In this document: piece by piece, positions 28,743-36,905 of the stretch
Position numbering within the stretch: the first letter of the stretch is position 1
Layout: the number at the start of each line of letters is the position of its first letter
NCBI GenBank assembly: GCA_016869715.1
Contig: VGDM01000009.1
Coordinates: 40,895 to 104,894, forward strand
Direction of reading: 5' to 3'
DNA from: Alphaproteobacteria bacterium
GTDB taxonomy: Bacteria; Pseudomonadota; Alphaproteobacteria; Acetobacterales; Acetobacteraceae
DNA length: 64,000 nt
Notes under the pieces: generated by a model
What the model was told of the DNA's origin: nothing
What the model saw: only the letters and a program-made list of their open reading frames with translations
Database searches by the model: none
Program-made: the position numbers and the translations under genes

Positions 28743-29510
28743 ATGCAGTTTCTTTCGAAGCCATGCCTTGCCTTGATTCTGGCCTTGGCGCCCGTTGGGT
28801 TTCGCCCGGCCGGGGCGGTGGAGGCTGTGTATCAGGTCACGCAAACCGGCATCCCGGTAGTGGAAATCACCGCGCAATTCGAAACGCGCCCCGATGGCTA
28901 TTGGATGCGCTCGGTCAGCCGTGCCGTTGGTATTGGCCGGCTTTTCGCCGCGCATGAAATTCGATCAGAAGCGGAAGGTGTCTGGCGCGCGGAAGGCGTG
29001 GCCCCGCAGCGTTTCCAGGCAGAGGGCAATTGGCGCGGCGATGCCAGACGCACGGTCATGCTCTACCGCGAAGGCGTGCCCCTGCCGCTGGAATTGGAAC
29101 CGCCAGAGGGCGCCACCAATGAACCCGTGCCCCTAACGGCGCGGCGCGGTGCGATCGATGGGCTGTCAGCTTTTGCATTGATGTCGCGCACGGTCTCGCA
29201 AACCGACCGGTGCGATCTTACAGGGCCGATTTTTGATGGCAGGCGACGGCTGGATTGGTCATCTCGTACCATCGGTTCTGTGCGCATCACCCATTCGGGA
29301 AAGGAAATCGAGTCCCTCCAATGTGGTTTGGAAAGTCGGCTCGTGGCGGGGGTGCGCCATGGCGATGACCGCGCCCGCGCCACGCAGCCTCGCGCGGCCA
29401 TGGCCTGGCTTGCAAAGGTGGACCCGCGCCTGCCGCCTATCCCGATCCGGGTAGAGTTCCCGAGCACAATTTTCGGTAGCATGCGCATGGAATTGCAGCG
29501 CATAAAATAA
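28743..29510 (+). CDS. DUF3108 domain protein, exported
   Basis: 255 residues from ATG 28743 with a signal peptide (FLSKPCLALILALAPVGFRPAGA). The mature sequence EAVYQVTQTGIPVVEITAQF, then MRSVSRAVGIGRLF and PLPLELEPPEG, matches the DUF3108 pattern of periplasmic beta-rich proteins. Function unknown. gph converges 4 bp downstream. Confidence 0.8.
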   Translation: MQFLSKPCLALILALAPVGFRPAGAVEAVYQVTQTGIPVVEITAQFETRPDGYWMRSVSRAVGIGRLFAAHEIRSEAEGVWRAEGVAPQRFQAEGNWRGDARRTVMLYREGVPLPLELEPPEGATNEPVPLTARRGAIDGLSAFALMSRTVSQTDRCDLTGPIFDGRRRLDWSSRTIGSVRITHSGKEIESLQCGLESRLVAGVRHGDDRARATQPRAAMAWLAKVDPRLPPIPIRVEFPSTIFGSMRMELQRIK

Positions 29511-29514
29511 GGGT

Positions 29515-30162
29515 TCAGCCCAGAAGGCTGCGCAGCCCCGCGATATCCGGCGCAATGGGCGCATCACCCGACATGCTTTGCGGTCCATAGCCCCAGCCGG
29601 CGAAAATCGCGCGCACGCCAGCGCCCCGCGCGGCCAGCATGTCATTGGCGTGATCACCAATCATCACGGCCTGTTCAGGCGCTGCACCCGCCGCAATGAG
29701 CGTCGCGCGCAAATGCCCTCCATGTGGTTTGCGCATGGGGAAGCTATCGCCCCCGCCAAGCGCGCTGAAATGGCGATCAAGCCCAAGGCCCGAGAGCAAG
29801 ACCCGCGCCGCTGCCTCCGGCTTATTGGTGCAGACCGCCAAGCGCCAGCCGGCATCGCCCAGGGCGCTCAGCAATTCAGGGATGCCAGCAAAGGGCCGCG
29901 TCAGCAGGGCGGCATTGGCTTCGTAATCCACCGTGAAATGGTCGAAGCTCTCCTCATCCAGCGCGATGCCGCGCGCGGCATGGGCGCGTTCCAACAAAAC
30001 GCGCGCGCCATCCCCGATCATCCCGACAACCTCAGCCCGCGCAAAGCCGGGCACACGGCGGCGCGCCATCAGCCGATCCAGCGCGGCATGGAGATCGGGC
30101 GCGCTATCCACCAGCGTGCCATCCAAATCAAAAACGGCGCAGCGCGGCGACCGATCAGGCAT
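29515..30162 (-). CDS. gph: Phosphoglycolate phosphatase, HAD family
   Basis: 215 residues, start 30162. HAD motif I FDLDGTLVDSAPDLHAAL, motif II VCTNKPEAA, motif III Lys in MRKPHGGHL, motif IV MIGDHANDMLAARGAGV. Dephosphorylates 2-phosphoglycolate (from DNA repair or oxygenase activity), or a related sugar phosphate. It overlaps the upstream DUF1178 gene by 8 nt on the same strand. hyi and garR, which handle glyoxylate-level intermediates, lie about 6 kb away. Confidence 0.9.
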   Translation of the reverse strand: MPDRSPRCAVFDLDGTLVDSAPDLHAALDRLMARRRVPGFARAEVVGMIGDGARVLLERAHAARGIALDEESFDHFTVDYEANAALLTRPFAGIPELLSALGDAGWRLAVCTNKPEAAARVLLSGLGLDRHFSALGGGDSFPMRKPHGGHLRATLIAAGAAPEQAVMIGDHANDMLAARGAGVRAIFAGWGYGPQSMSGDAPIAPDIAGLRSLLG

Positions 30163-30652
30163 CGGAAGGCGGCACCCAGGGGATGCGCGCAATATCGATC
30201 CCTTCTTCGCGAAGAGCCTCAGCCTCATCTTCGCTCGCTTCGCCGAAAATGCCGCGGGCTTCGGCTTCGCCGTGATGGATCTTGCGCGCTTCCTCGGCGA
30301 AATCGGCGCCGACATAGTCGCAATTCTTTTCGATCTCGGTCCGCATGTGCCGCAACATGGCGCGCAGTTCCGCCGGCATGGCAGCCAGCGCTGCGGCGGG
30401 CAGCGCAGGTGGCGCGGGCGACGGTGCTGGCTGTTCAACAACGGGCGCTGGCAGCGCTTCGGGCTTGGCGTTGCGCGCCGGGCGACCCTTTCTCGGGATG
30501 GCCGGCGCCATCAGGCGTTTCGCCACCTTGGCTGGGCCGCAATGCGGGCATTCCACAACCCCCATCGCCGCCAGCTTGTCGAAAGCCGCGCTATCCTTGA
30601 ACCAGCCATCGAATTCATGCGCCTGATCGCAGCGCAATTCGTAGCGGATCAT
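30155..30652 (-). CDS. DUF1178 family protein with zinc-ribbon-like N terminus
   Basis: 165 residues. N-terminal MIRYELRCDQAHEFDGWF, then VECPHCGPAKVAKRLMAP, the DUF1178/FmdB-like metal-binding knuckle. In the middle is a Pro/Ala linker, and the C-terminal part reads HMRTEIEKNCDYVGADFAEE then ARKIHHGEAEARGIFGEAS, diagnostic for the family. Function unknown. It overlaps gph, implying coupled translation. Confidence 0.9.
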   Translation of the reverse strand: MIRYELRCDQAHEFDGWFKDSAAFDKLAAMGVVECPHCGPAKVAKRLMAPAIPRKGRPARNAKPEALPAPVVEQPAPSPAPPALPAAALAAMPAELRAMLRHMRTEIEKNCDYVGADFAEEARKIHHGEAEARGIFGEASEDEAEALREEGIDIARIPWVPPSDA

Positions 30653-30783
30653 GCCCTGATCACCCTGTCGTTACCGGTGTTTGTCGTCATAACGTAACTT
30701 GGCACTCCAAGACGCCGAGTGCCAGGGGGCAGCGCTCTCAATATTCATAATCAAAGGCAATCCCAACCCGATCCCCAGCCAGG

Positions 30784-31440
30784 CTATTGCAGCCGCCGCG
30801 CCGCCAGCCTTTCCAGCATCGCGGGGTTGGTGCGCGTTGTACCCGCCATACTTGGCCGCGCGAAATCCGCAAGCGGCCCTGGCGCGATGCGCTAGGTGAT
30901 GTCCATGGTCTTGGTGTCGTGATCCACCACGGCTTCACGCGACACAACACTCGCCAAGGGATGGACCGCGCGGCGGAGTTCACGCAGCAGCGCTTCCTCG
31001 GCAGCGATATATCAGCCGGGCGGGCCGGGGGTGAGGATCAGCGAGACTGCCAGGGGCTTGGCGGCATCGGCCTCGGGCGGGGCAGCGCCGCGCCGGTTCA
31101 CATCCTCACCGGAGATTTTAATCCGCGCCGCGCCCCCCCAGAAGCCTTCGGCGCGGAGCGCTTCGTCCAACCGGGGCAGATCGGCCCGCGCGCGCGCGAG
31201 CAGCCCATAGCCATCAGTGGGCGCGGTTTCGGCGAGTTTTATCAATTGCGAAACGGCCCCTATGGCAGAAACCAAGGCCCGGTCGTCATCCTGGGTGATT
31301 TCAACACGATATGGGATGGCGGGCGGTTCTTGCGCTGCCAGCGGGTTGGCCAAGATGAGGCAGGTGCATAAAAGCAGCCAAGGCAACCACCTTTGGTTGG
31401 TGGCGGTCCTGTCCGGGGAAGGGTAGGAAGGACGGATCAT
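30784..31440 (-). pseudogene. tamA: Relic of tamA N-terminal (POTRA) region
   Basis: From ATG 31440 a signal peptide (LLLCTCLILANPLAAQ) and a TamA-like start, VEITQDDDRALVSAIGAVSQ, then GLLARARADLPRLDEALRA and VSLILTPGPPG, end at TGA 31012. The same frame continues family-like: AAEEALLRELRRAVHPLASV, SREAVVDHDTKTMDIT, a TAG at 30892, then RIAPGPLADFARPSMAGTTR and MLERLAARRLQ, and another TAG at 30784. The third POTRA domain and the beta-barrel are absent. TamA is an Omp85-type outer-membrane assembly factor. Three in-frame stops plus truncation make this a dead fragment. Confidence 0.85.
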
Positions 31441-32590
31441 GACCGATGAATTTCACGCTACCCTAACTTCCTGGCGGAGGCACCTGCACGCCCATCCTGG
31501 CCTGACCCTGGAAGAAGGGCCGACCGCCGCCTTTGTTGTGCAGAAGCTGCGCGAGATGGGCATTACCGAGATCGCCGAGCATGTCGGCGGCCATGGCGTG
31601 GTGGCAACGATCCGCCGCGGCGGGGGCAATCGGTCCGTAGGGTTGCGCGGCGATATGGATGCGCTGCCCATTCAGGAACAGGAGGATGACCTGCCCTGGA
31701 AATCCACCGTGCCCGGCGTGATGCATGCCTGCGGGCATGATGGTCACACCACGGCGCTATTGGGTGCCGCTCGGCTGCTGCTGGAAGATATAAGCTGGAC
31801 CGGCGCGGTGCATCTGGTGTTTCAGCCGGCAGAAGAAGGCGGCGGCGGCGCGCGGGCAATGATCGCCGATGGGCTTTTCACACGCTTTCCGATGGACCGG
31901 ATTTTCGGCTGGCATAATTGGCCGGGCCTGGCTGCAGGCACCATCGCCATTCATGACCGCGCTGTGATGGCCGCCGGCGCACGGATTGAATTGATTTTCG
32001 ATGGCCATGCCGGCCATGCCGCGCTGCCGCATCTGACGCGCGACCCTCTGCTCGCCGCAGGCCATGCCATCGTCGCGGCGCAATCCATCGTCGCGCGCAA
32101 TGTGGACCCGCTGATGGGCGGCGTGGTCAGCCTGACCGTGATTGAAGGTGGTGAGGCGCAAAACCAGGTGCCGCGCCGCGTTGCGATCAGGGGCACGATC
32201 CGCTGGCTACATGAAGAAGCGGGCGATGCCATCAAGGAAGGCTTGCAGCGCGTCACCGATGGCGTGGCGGCAACCTGCGGTGTGAAGGGCACGCTGATCA
32301 TCAGCCCTGGCCTTGGTGTCACGGCAAATTCCCCGGCGGAACGCGATTTGGCGGCGACGGCGGCGGCAAGCGTCACCGAAACGCGCCGCGATATGCGCCC
32401 CGCCATGACAGGCGAGGATTTCGCCTGGTTCCTCAAGGAAGTGCCAGGCGCCTTCGTTTGGATCGGCAATGGCCCCGCCGAGGAAGGGCGCGATTTGCAC
32501 AATGCGCGCTATGATTTCAACGACGTGATTTTACCGGTGGCGTCGCGGTATCTGACGGAAGTGGCGAAGCGGGCGCTGGCGGGCGGCTGA
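31439..32590 (+). CDS. M20D amidohydrolase (hippurate/N-acyl-amino acid hydrolase type)
   Basis: 383 residues. Family motifs: RRHLHAHPGLTLEE, GLRGDMDALPI, MHACGHDGHTTALLGAARLL (metal His), FQPAEEGGGGARAMI (catalytic Glu), and a terminal DFNDVILPVASRY. Hydrolyses amide bonds of N-acyl amino acids such as hippurate or acetylated metabolites. SD AGGAAGGA lies 8 nt upstream. Its ATG shares the tetranucleotide CATG with the divergent tamA relic start, so its promoter must lie within the relic. Confidence 0.93.
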   Translation: MTDEFHATLTSWRRHLHAHPGLTLEEGPTAAFVVQKLREMGITEIAEHVGGHGVVATIRRGGGNRSVGLRGDMDALPIQEQEDDLPWKSTVPGVMHACGHDGHTTALLGAARLLLEDISWTGAVHLVFQPAEEGGGGARAMIADGLFTRFPMDRIFGWHNWPGLAAGTIAIHDRAVMAAGARIELIFDGHAGHAALPHLTRDPLLAAGHAIVAAQSIVARNVDPLMGGVVSLTVIEGGEAQNQVPRRVAIRGTIRWLHEEAGDAIKEGLQRVTDGVAATCGVKGTLIISPGLGVTANSPAERDLAATAAASVTETRRDMRPAMTGEDFAWFLKEVPGAFVWIGNGPAEEGRDLHNARYDFNDVILPVASRYLTEVAKRALAGG

Positions 32591-32608
32591 GCCGCCCGCC
32601 CTTCGCAC

Positions 32609-33010
32609 TCATCGCGCAAACCCCGGCTGCTTTTCGACAAAGCGGTTGGGCTTCAAGAAGATGGAAAGAAACAACGCGCCTTCCGGGGCGCGGGCCACAT
32701 GCGTATTGCCCGCGGGGCGCCAGACGAATTCGCCCGGCCCGCAGCGCCCTTCCTCATCTTCCAGATAGCCTTCCATGACATAGGTCTGTTCAATATCCGT
32801 ATGTTCATGCAGCGGCACTTCAGCACCGGGGGCCATGCGGAACAGGATGGTGGACATGCCGCGCGCCTCATCCCGGCACAGCAGTTTCATTTCAATCCCC
32901 GGAAATTCCGTGGCCTGCCACGCTATTTGATCCGGCTTCAGGTAGTGGGAGGCAAGCTTCGGATCGCCCAACTGGCTTTGAATGCGCTGTTTGGTGGCTT
33001 CATCAATCAT
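32609..33010 (-). CDS. Cupin-domain protein, ChrR-type
   Basis: 133 residues from 33010 with SD GGGAGAAAG. Cupin motif 1 APGAEVPLHEHTDIEQTYVMEG and motif 2 GPGEFVWRPAGNTHVARAPEG supply the metal-binding His/Glu set. It resembles ChrR-like cupins or small dioxygenase-type cupins. It sits 22 bp after the esterase gene on the same strand and is likely cotranscribed. Confidence 0.85.
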   Translation of the reverse strand: MIDEATKQRIQSQLGDPKLASHYLKPDQIAWQATEFPGIEMKLLCRDEARGMSTILFRMAPGAEVPLHEHTDIEQTYVMEGYLEDEEGRCGPGEFVWRPAGNTHVARAPEGALFLSIFLKPNRFVEKQPGFAR

Positions 33011-33032
33011 GGTGTCTTTCTCCCGTTTTATG

Positions 33033-33983
33033 TCAGGCAAAACGCGCCTTGAGCCATGCGCCGCCCTGCCGCGCCGCGCGATCTGCTGCCACCACATGGC
33101 CAAGGGCGCGGAGGAAGCCGTGGATGGTGCCGGGGAAAACTTCCTCGGTCACGGCAACCCCTGCGGCGCGGAGTTTATTTGCAAATAGCCTGTTTTCATC
33201 GGCCAGAACGTCAAGCTCCGCGATATGCACCAGTACCGGCGGCAGGCCGTGCAGATCGGCGCGCATGGGGGACGCGAAGGGCGTCACGCGATCCGCTTCC
33301 TTCGGCGCATAGCAGCGCCAGTAGAAATCCATCTTCTCCCGCGTGAGGAAATGCCCGGTCGCGAAAGCATCATAGCTTGGCGTTGCCATGGCACTATCCA
33401 TGACACCGTAATTGATGAGCAGGCCGCGCAGCTTCAGCGCGGGATCGGTCTCCCGCAACAATAGCGCTGTGCCGGCGGCAAGATTGCCACCGGCGGAATC
33501 ACCACCCAACACAATCCGGCTGGTATCCAAACCCCATTCCGCGCCGCGCTTGGCAACCCAGCGCGTGACGGCGGCGCATTCTTCGAGCGCCTGCGGAAAA
33601 ACTGCCTCAGGGCTCAGCGCATAATCCACGCCGATCACGGTGCAGCCGGATGCGGCAGCATATTCGCGCATCAGCCGATCATGCGTATCCACACTGCCCC
33701 AAACCCAACCGCCACCATGCAGATAGACCAAAACGGGATGCCCCGTGCCCGCCGTTGGGCGATGGAAGCGGCAGAGAATCCGCCGCCCGCGCAATGCCAA
33801 CCAGCGATCCTCGCTTTCCGCCATCACCGCGCCACCCTTGGCCAGTGGCAGGCTGAGGCCGTCATTCAATTCCCGCGAATTATCCAGCGGCAATTCCAGC
33901 TTCACCGGGGGCTGCGCTGCGGCGCGCGCCTCCATCATTTCGGTGAACCGCAGCATTTCGAGGTCCCAATTCTCGCGGGCCAT
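33033..33983 (-). CDS. Alpha/beta hydrolase, hormone-sensitive-lipase family
   Basis: 316 residues. Oxyanion motif VYLHGGGWVWGS (HGGGW), nucleophile elbow GGDSAGGNLA, acid residue in HIAELDVLADENR and catalytic His in GTIHGFLRALGH. Carboxylesterase of family IV (HSL). Substrate unknown. Flanked by an XRE regulator upstream (81 bp) and a cupin downstream. Confidence 0.93.
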   Translation of the reverse strand: MARENWDLEMLRFTEMMEARAAAQPPVKLELPLDNSRELNDGLSLPLAKGGAVMAESEDRWLALRGRRILCRFHRPTAGTGHPVLVYLHGGGWVWGSVDTHDRLMREYAAASGCTVIGVDYALSPEAVFPQALEECAAVTRWVAKRGAEWGLDTSRIVLGGDSAGGNLAAGTALLLRETDPALKLRGLLINYGVMDSAMATPSYDAFATGHFLTREKMDFYWRCYAPKEADRVTPFASPMRADLHGLPPVLVHIAELDVLADENRLFANKLRAAGVAVTEEVFPGTIHGFLRALGHVVAADRAARQGGAWLKARFA

Positions 33984-34064
33984 GGTGTTTCCTCATTTTT
34001 TGCCGGAAAGGATTTCGGCAGACGCATACTGGAGACCCTGGCGCGCGATAGGGCAAGCCCGGTT

Positions 34065-34928
34065 TCAGCCCGCCTGCACTTCCGCAATCAAAATCCTGAG
34101 CCTCTGCGCCGCCGCCATGCCCTTGCACGCCTGACGCCAGCAGCCTTCCGTGACACGTTGATGCACAGCCAAAGCATCATCGGCCGAGGTCACACTGACA
34201 ATCCCCTGCGCCCAGGTGGGATGCGCATCCGCCGGGAAGGGATTGCTCTTGACAAAACCGCGCTCGCGGTTGCGGAAAATCATTGCCTGATTGATCGGCT
34301 CCGGTTCCGGCAAAAGCCCGATCTGCACGCCAAGCGGCGCCTGTTCCATTTGATTGGCAAGGTTTTCGGCCTCGGTCAACGCTGCGGCACGGGCTTCGGC
34401 CCGGCTGCGCTCCGCCAGGGGCAGGCCAGCGCAAATGCCATCGGTCAAAAACCGGCGAATGGCGGCTTCCGATAGCATGGCGATAATTCTGGGCCGGCGC
34501 TGTTCCAGGACCAGGCGGCGCTGGGCGAGCAGGATCAGGCATTGATCCACGGCGCTATTCGGCACCATATTCGCCGCTTCCTGCGAAAGTCTGCGCAGGA
34601 TCTGCAGAAAACCCTCACTGGCCAGCGCAAGGCTGAAGGCGCCGGCAAGCTGCAATTGGCGATCGGCTTCTTCCTGAATATGGCGCTCGCGCTCAAGGAA
34701 GGAGGCCACGCGGGAAAAGTAATCCACCCCGATGCCGAGCAGCGCGAGGGGCGAGAGTTGCAACATCTCCGCCAGCCGCCGGACCGTATCCAGCTTGATG
34801 ACCTCGCCCTTTTCATAGCGATAACGCGCGGTGCGGGAGATGCCAAGGCGCGCCGCGATTTCATCCGCCTTCAGCCCCGATTCCAGGCGATAGGTGCGAA
34901 GCTGTTGGCCGATTTCATCGAACCGCAT
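34065..34928 (-). CDS. XRE-family transcriptional regulator
   Basis: 287 residues, start 34928. The N-terminal HTH_3 domain IGQQLRTYRLESGLKADEIA then RLGISRTARYRYEKGEVIKL is clear. The rest is helical with no recognised ligand domain. It lies between the garR-hyi pair upstream (163-bp gap) and the esterase-cupin pair downstream, all on the same strand, and may regulate either. Target unknown. Confidence 0.85.
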   Translation of the reverse strand: MRFDEIGQQLRTYRLESGLKADEIAARLGISRTARYRYEKGEVIKLDTVRRLAEMLQLSPLALLGIGVDYFSRVASFLERERHIQEEADRQLQLAGAFSLALASEGFLQILRRLSQEAANMVPNSAVDQCLILLAQRRLVLEQRRPRIIAMLSEAAIRRFLTDGICAGLPLAERSRAEARAAALTEAENLANQMEQAPLGVQIGLLPEPEPINQAMIFRNRERGFVKSNPFPADAHPTWAQGIVSVTSADDALAVHQRVTEGCWRQACKGMAAAQRLRILIAEVQAG

Positions 34929-35091
34929 GAAATGGCGCCTATGCTCTGGCCCTGGCCCGGCCAGAAACAAACCGCAGTAAAGCGCGAAAAATCTAAAAAT
35001 CAAACGGGGCGGCGCTTTTTCGGCGCCAGCGGTCAAAATTGAGGGGGCTTCCACAGGTCAGGGAAGCCTTCTTTCAAGCCGAGATTGTGGC

Positions 35092-35976
35092 TTAGGTATC
35101 GGGCGCCACCGGATGCGCCGCCAGGGTTTCCAACGCCTTCACCAGGCCGGAATGGTCCAAATCCGCCCCACCCGCTGCAGCCACCGCGGCGAAAAGCTGC
35201 TGAGTGGAGGCTGTATTGGGGAGTGCGACGCCCAATTCGCGCCCCGCTTGCAGGGCCAGGTTCAAATCCTTCTGGTGCAGGCGGATGCGGAAGCCGGGCG
35301 CGAAGGTGCGCTTGATCATGCGTTCGCCATGCAGGTCCAGAATACGGGACGTAGCCAGCCCGCCCGTGATGGCCTGCCGCACCTTGGCCGGATCGGCGCC
35401 GGCCTTGGACGCAAAGGTCAGCGCCTCGGCCACCGCTTCGATGGTGAGTGCGACGATGATCTGATTGGCCACCTTGCAGGTCTGCCCCGCGCCAATGCCA
35501 CCGACCAAGGTGATATTCTTGCCCATGGCTTCAAACAGCGGCTTGGCTCGCGCGAAGGCCGCGTCCGAGCCACCGACCATGATCGTCAGGCTCGCCTGCT
35601 TGGCGCCGACTTCGCCGCCCGAGACCGGGGCATCGAGGTAATCGCCACCCTTGGCCATGATTTTGGCCGCGAATTCCTTGGTGGCGGTCGGGCTGATAGA
35701 CGACATGTCAATCACCAGCGTGCCGGGCTTGAGACCCTCGGCCACACCGCCCGCGCCAACCAGCACGGCTTCCACATCGGGGGTATCCGGCACCATCAGG
35801 ATCACGGCTTCCGCCCCGGCGGTGGCGGTTTTGGCATCAGGCGCCACGGCGAAGGCCGCGCGATCCTCGGCGGTCAGGCTTTTGCGTTCGACCACGGTGA
35901 TGGTATGGCCGGCGGTCTTCAAATGCCCGGCCATGGGGCGGCCCATGATGCCAAGGCCGATAAAGGCGATTTTCAT
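35092..35976 (-). CDS. garR: 2-hydroxy-3-oxopropionate (tartronate semialdehyde) reductase
   Basis: 294 residues of the beta-hydroxyacid dehydrogenase family. NAD-binding MKIAFIGLGIMGRPMAGHL, substrate-site DAPVSGGEVGAKQASLTIMVGG (3-HIBDH signature), and catalytic Lys in GQTCKVANQIIV. A C-terminal FRIRLHQKDLNLAL is typical of GlxR/GarR. Reduces tartronate semialdehyde to glycerate. It follows hyi by 6 bp, supporting the glyoxylate-to-glycerate route. No glyoxylate carboligase is in the window. Confidence 0.93.
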   Translation of the reverse strand: MKIAFIGLGIMGRPMAGHLKTAGHTITVVERKSLTAEDRAAFAVAPDAKTATAGAEAVILMVPDTPDVEAVLVGAGGVAEGLKPGTLVIDMSSISPTATKEFAAKIMAKGGDYLDAPVSGGEVGAKQASLTIMVGGSDAAFARAKPLFEAMGKNITLVGGIGAGQTCKVANQIIVALTIEAVAEALTFASKAGADPAKVRQAITGGLATSRILDLHGERMIKRTFAPGFRIRLHQKDLNLALQAGRELGVALPNTASTQQLFAAVAAAGGADLDHSGLVKALETLAAHPVAPDT

Positions 35977-35982
35977 TGTGTT

Positions 35983-36762
35983 TCAGTCCTTATAGGGGGC
36001 GAACCAGGAAAGCCCGGCGAGCGTCTCGCCGGTGGGGCGGTATTCGCAGCCGATCCAGCCGCGATAGCCCATTTCATCCAACTGGGCGAAGACAAAGGGC
36101 CAATTCACCTCACCCGTGCCTGGTTCATTGCGGCCTGGGGTATCGGCCACCTGCATATGGGCAATGTAGGGCAGCGCCGCGCGGGCACGGGGCACCAGAT
36201 CGCCCTCGGTGATTTGCGCGTGATATAAGTCGAATTGCAGGCCGAGCCGGTCAGGCCCCACGGCTTCAATCACCTGGATGCCATTGGCGATGCCGGTCAG
36301 GGCATAGCCCGGCATGTCGCGCTGGTTGATCGGTTCAATGCAGCACTTCACCCCCTGGGCGATGGCGCGTTCGGCGGCCCAGGCAAGGTTGATGGCATAA
36401 AGGCAGGTCAGCGTGCCCTGCGCGACGCCGGGCGGCACCATGCCGGCCATGACATGCAGCCGCGGGCAGCCAAGCGCCCCGGCATAATCCAAGGCCCGCA
36501 TGATACTGTCGCGAAACTCCTGCTCGCGGCCCGGGTGGCAAGCCATGCCGCGCTCCCCCTTCGCCCAATCGCCGGGCGGTGCATTGAACAGCACCTGTTG
36601 CAAGCCGTTATCCTTGAGCCGCGCGGCAATCTCGGCCGCCGGGTGCTCATAGGGGAATAGGAACTCCACCCCCTTGAAGCCCGCCTTCGCGGCCAGGGCG
36701 AAGCGGTCCAGAAACGGGGCTTCATTGAACATCAAGGAAAGATTGGCGGCAAAGCGCGGCAT
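35983..36762 (-). CDS. hyi: Hydroxypyruvate isomerase
   Basis: 259-residue TIM barrel of the xylose-isomerase-like family. Starts MPRFAANLSLMFNEAPFLDR; has FLFPYEHPAAEIAARL, VKCCIEPINQRDMPGYALT (metal Glu), LQFDLYHAQITEGD and YRGWIGCEYRPTGET. Interconverts hydroxypyruvate and tartronate semialdehyde. Translated just ahead of garR, its pathway partner. Confidence 0.93.
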   Translation of the reverse strand: MPRFAANLSLMFNEAPFLDRFALAAKAGFKGVEFLFPYEHPAAEIAARLKDNGLQQVLFNAPPGDWAKGERGMACHPGREQEFRDSIMRALDYAGALGCPRLHVMAGMVPPGVAQGTLTCLYAINLAWAAERAIAQGVKCCIEPINQRDMPGYALTGIANGIQVIEAVGPDRLGLQFDLYHAQITEGDLVPRARAALPYIAHMQVADTPGRNEPGTGEVNWPFVFAQLDEMGYRGWIGCEYRPTGETLAGLSWFAPYKD

Positions 36763-36905
36763 GAGCGAGGTTCTCTCGAACGGATGGCGGCGAAACTAAA
36801 GCAGTTTCGCGGCTGGGGAAATCTCCCCCCAAAAAGCCTCTTTCCGGCCGGAGCCGGCGCCCCTATAGGCCATAGCAGAGCTTTAACCAAAAACAGGAGA
36901 ACGGG

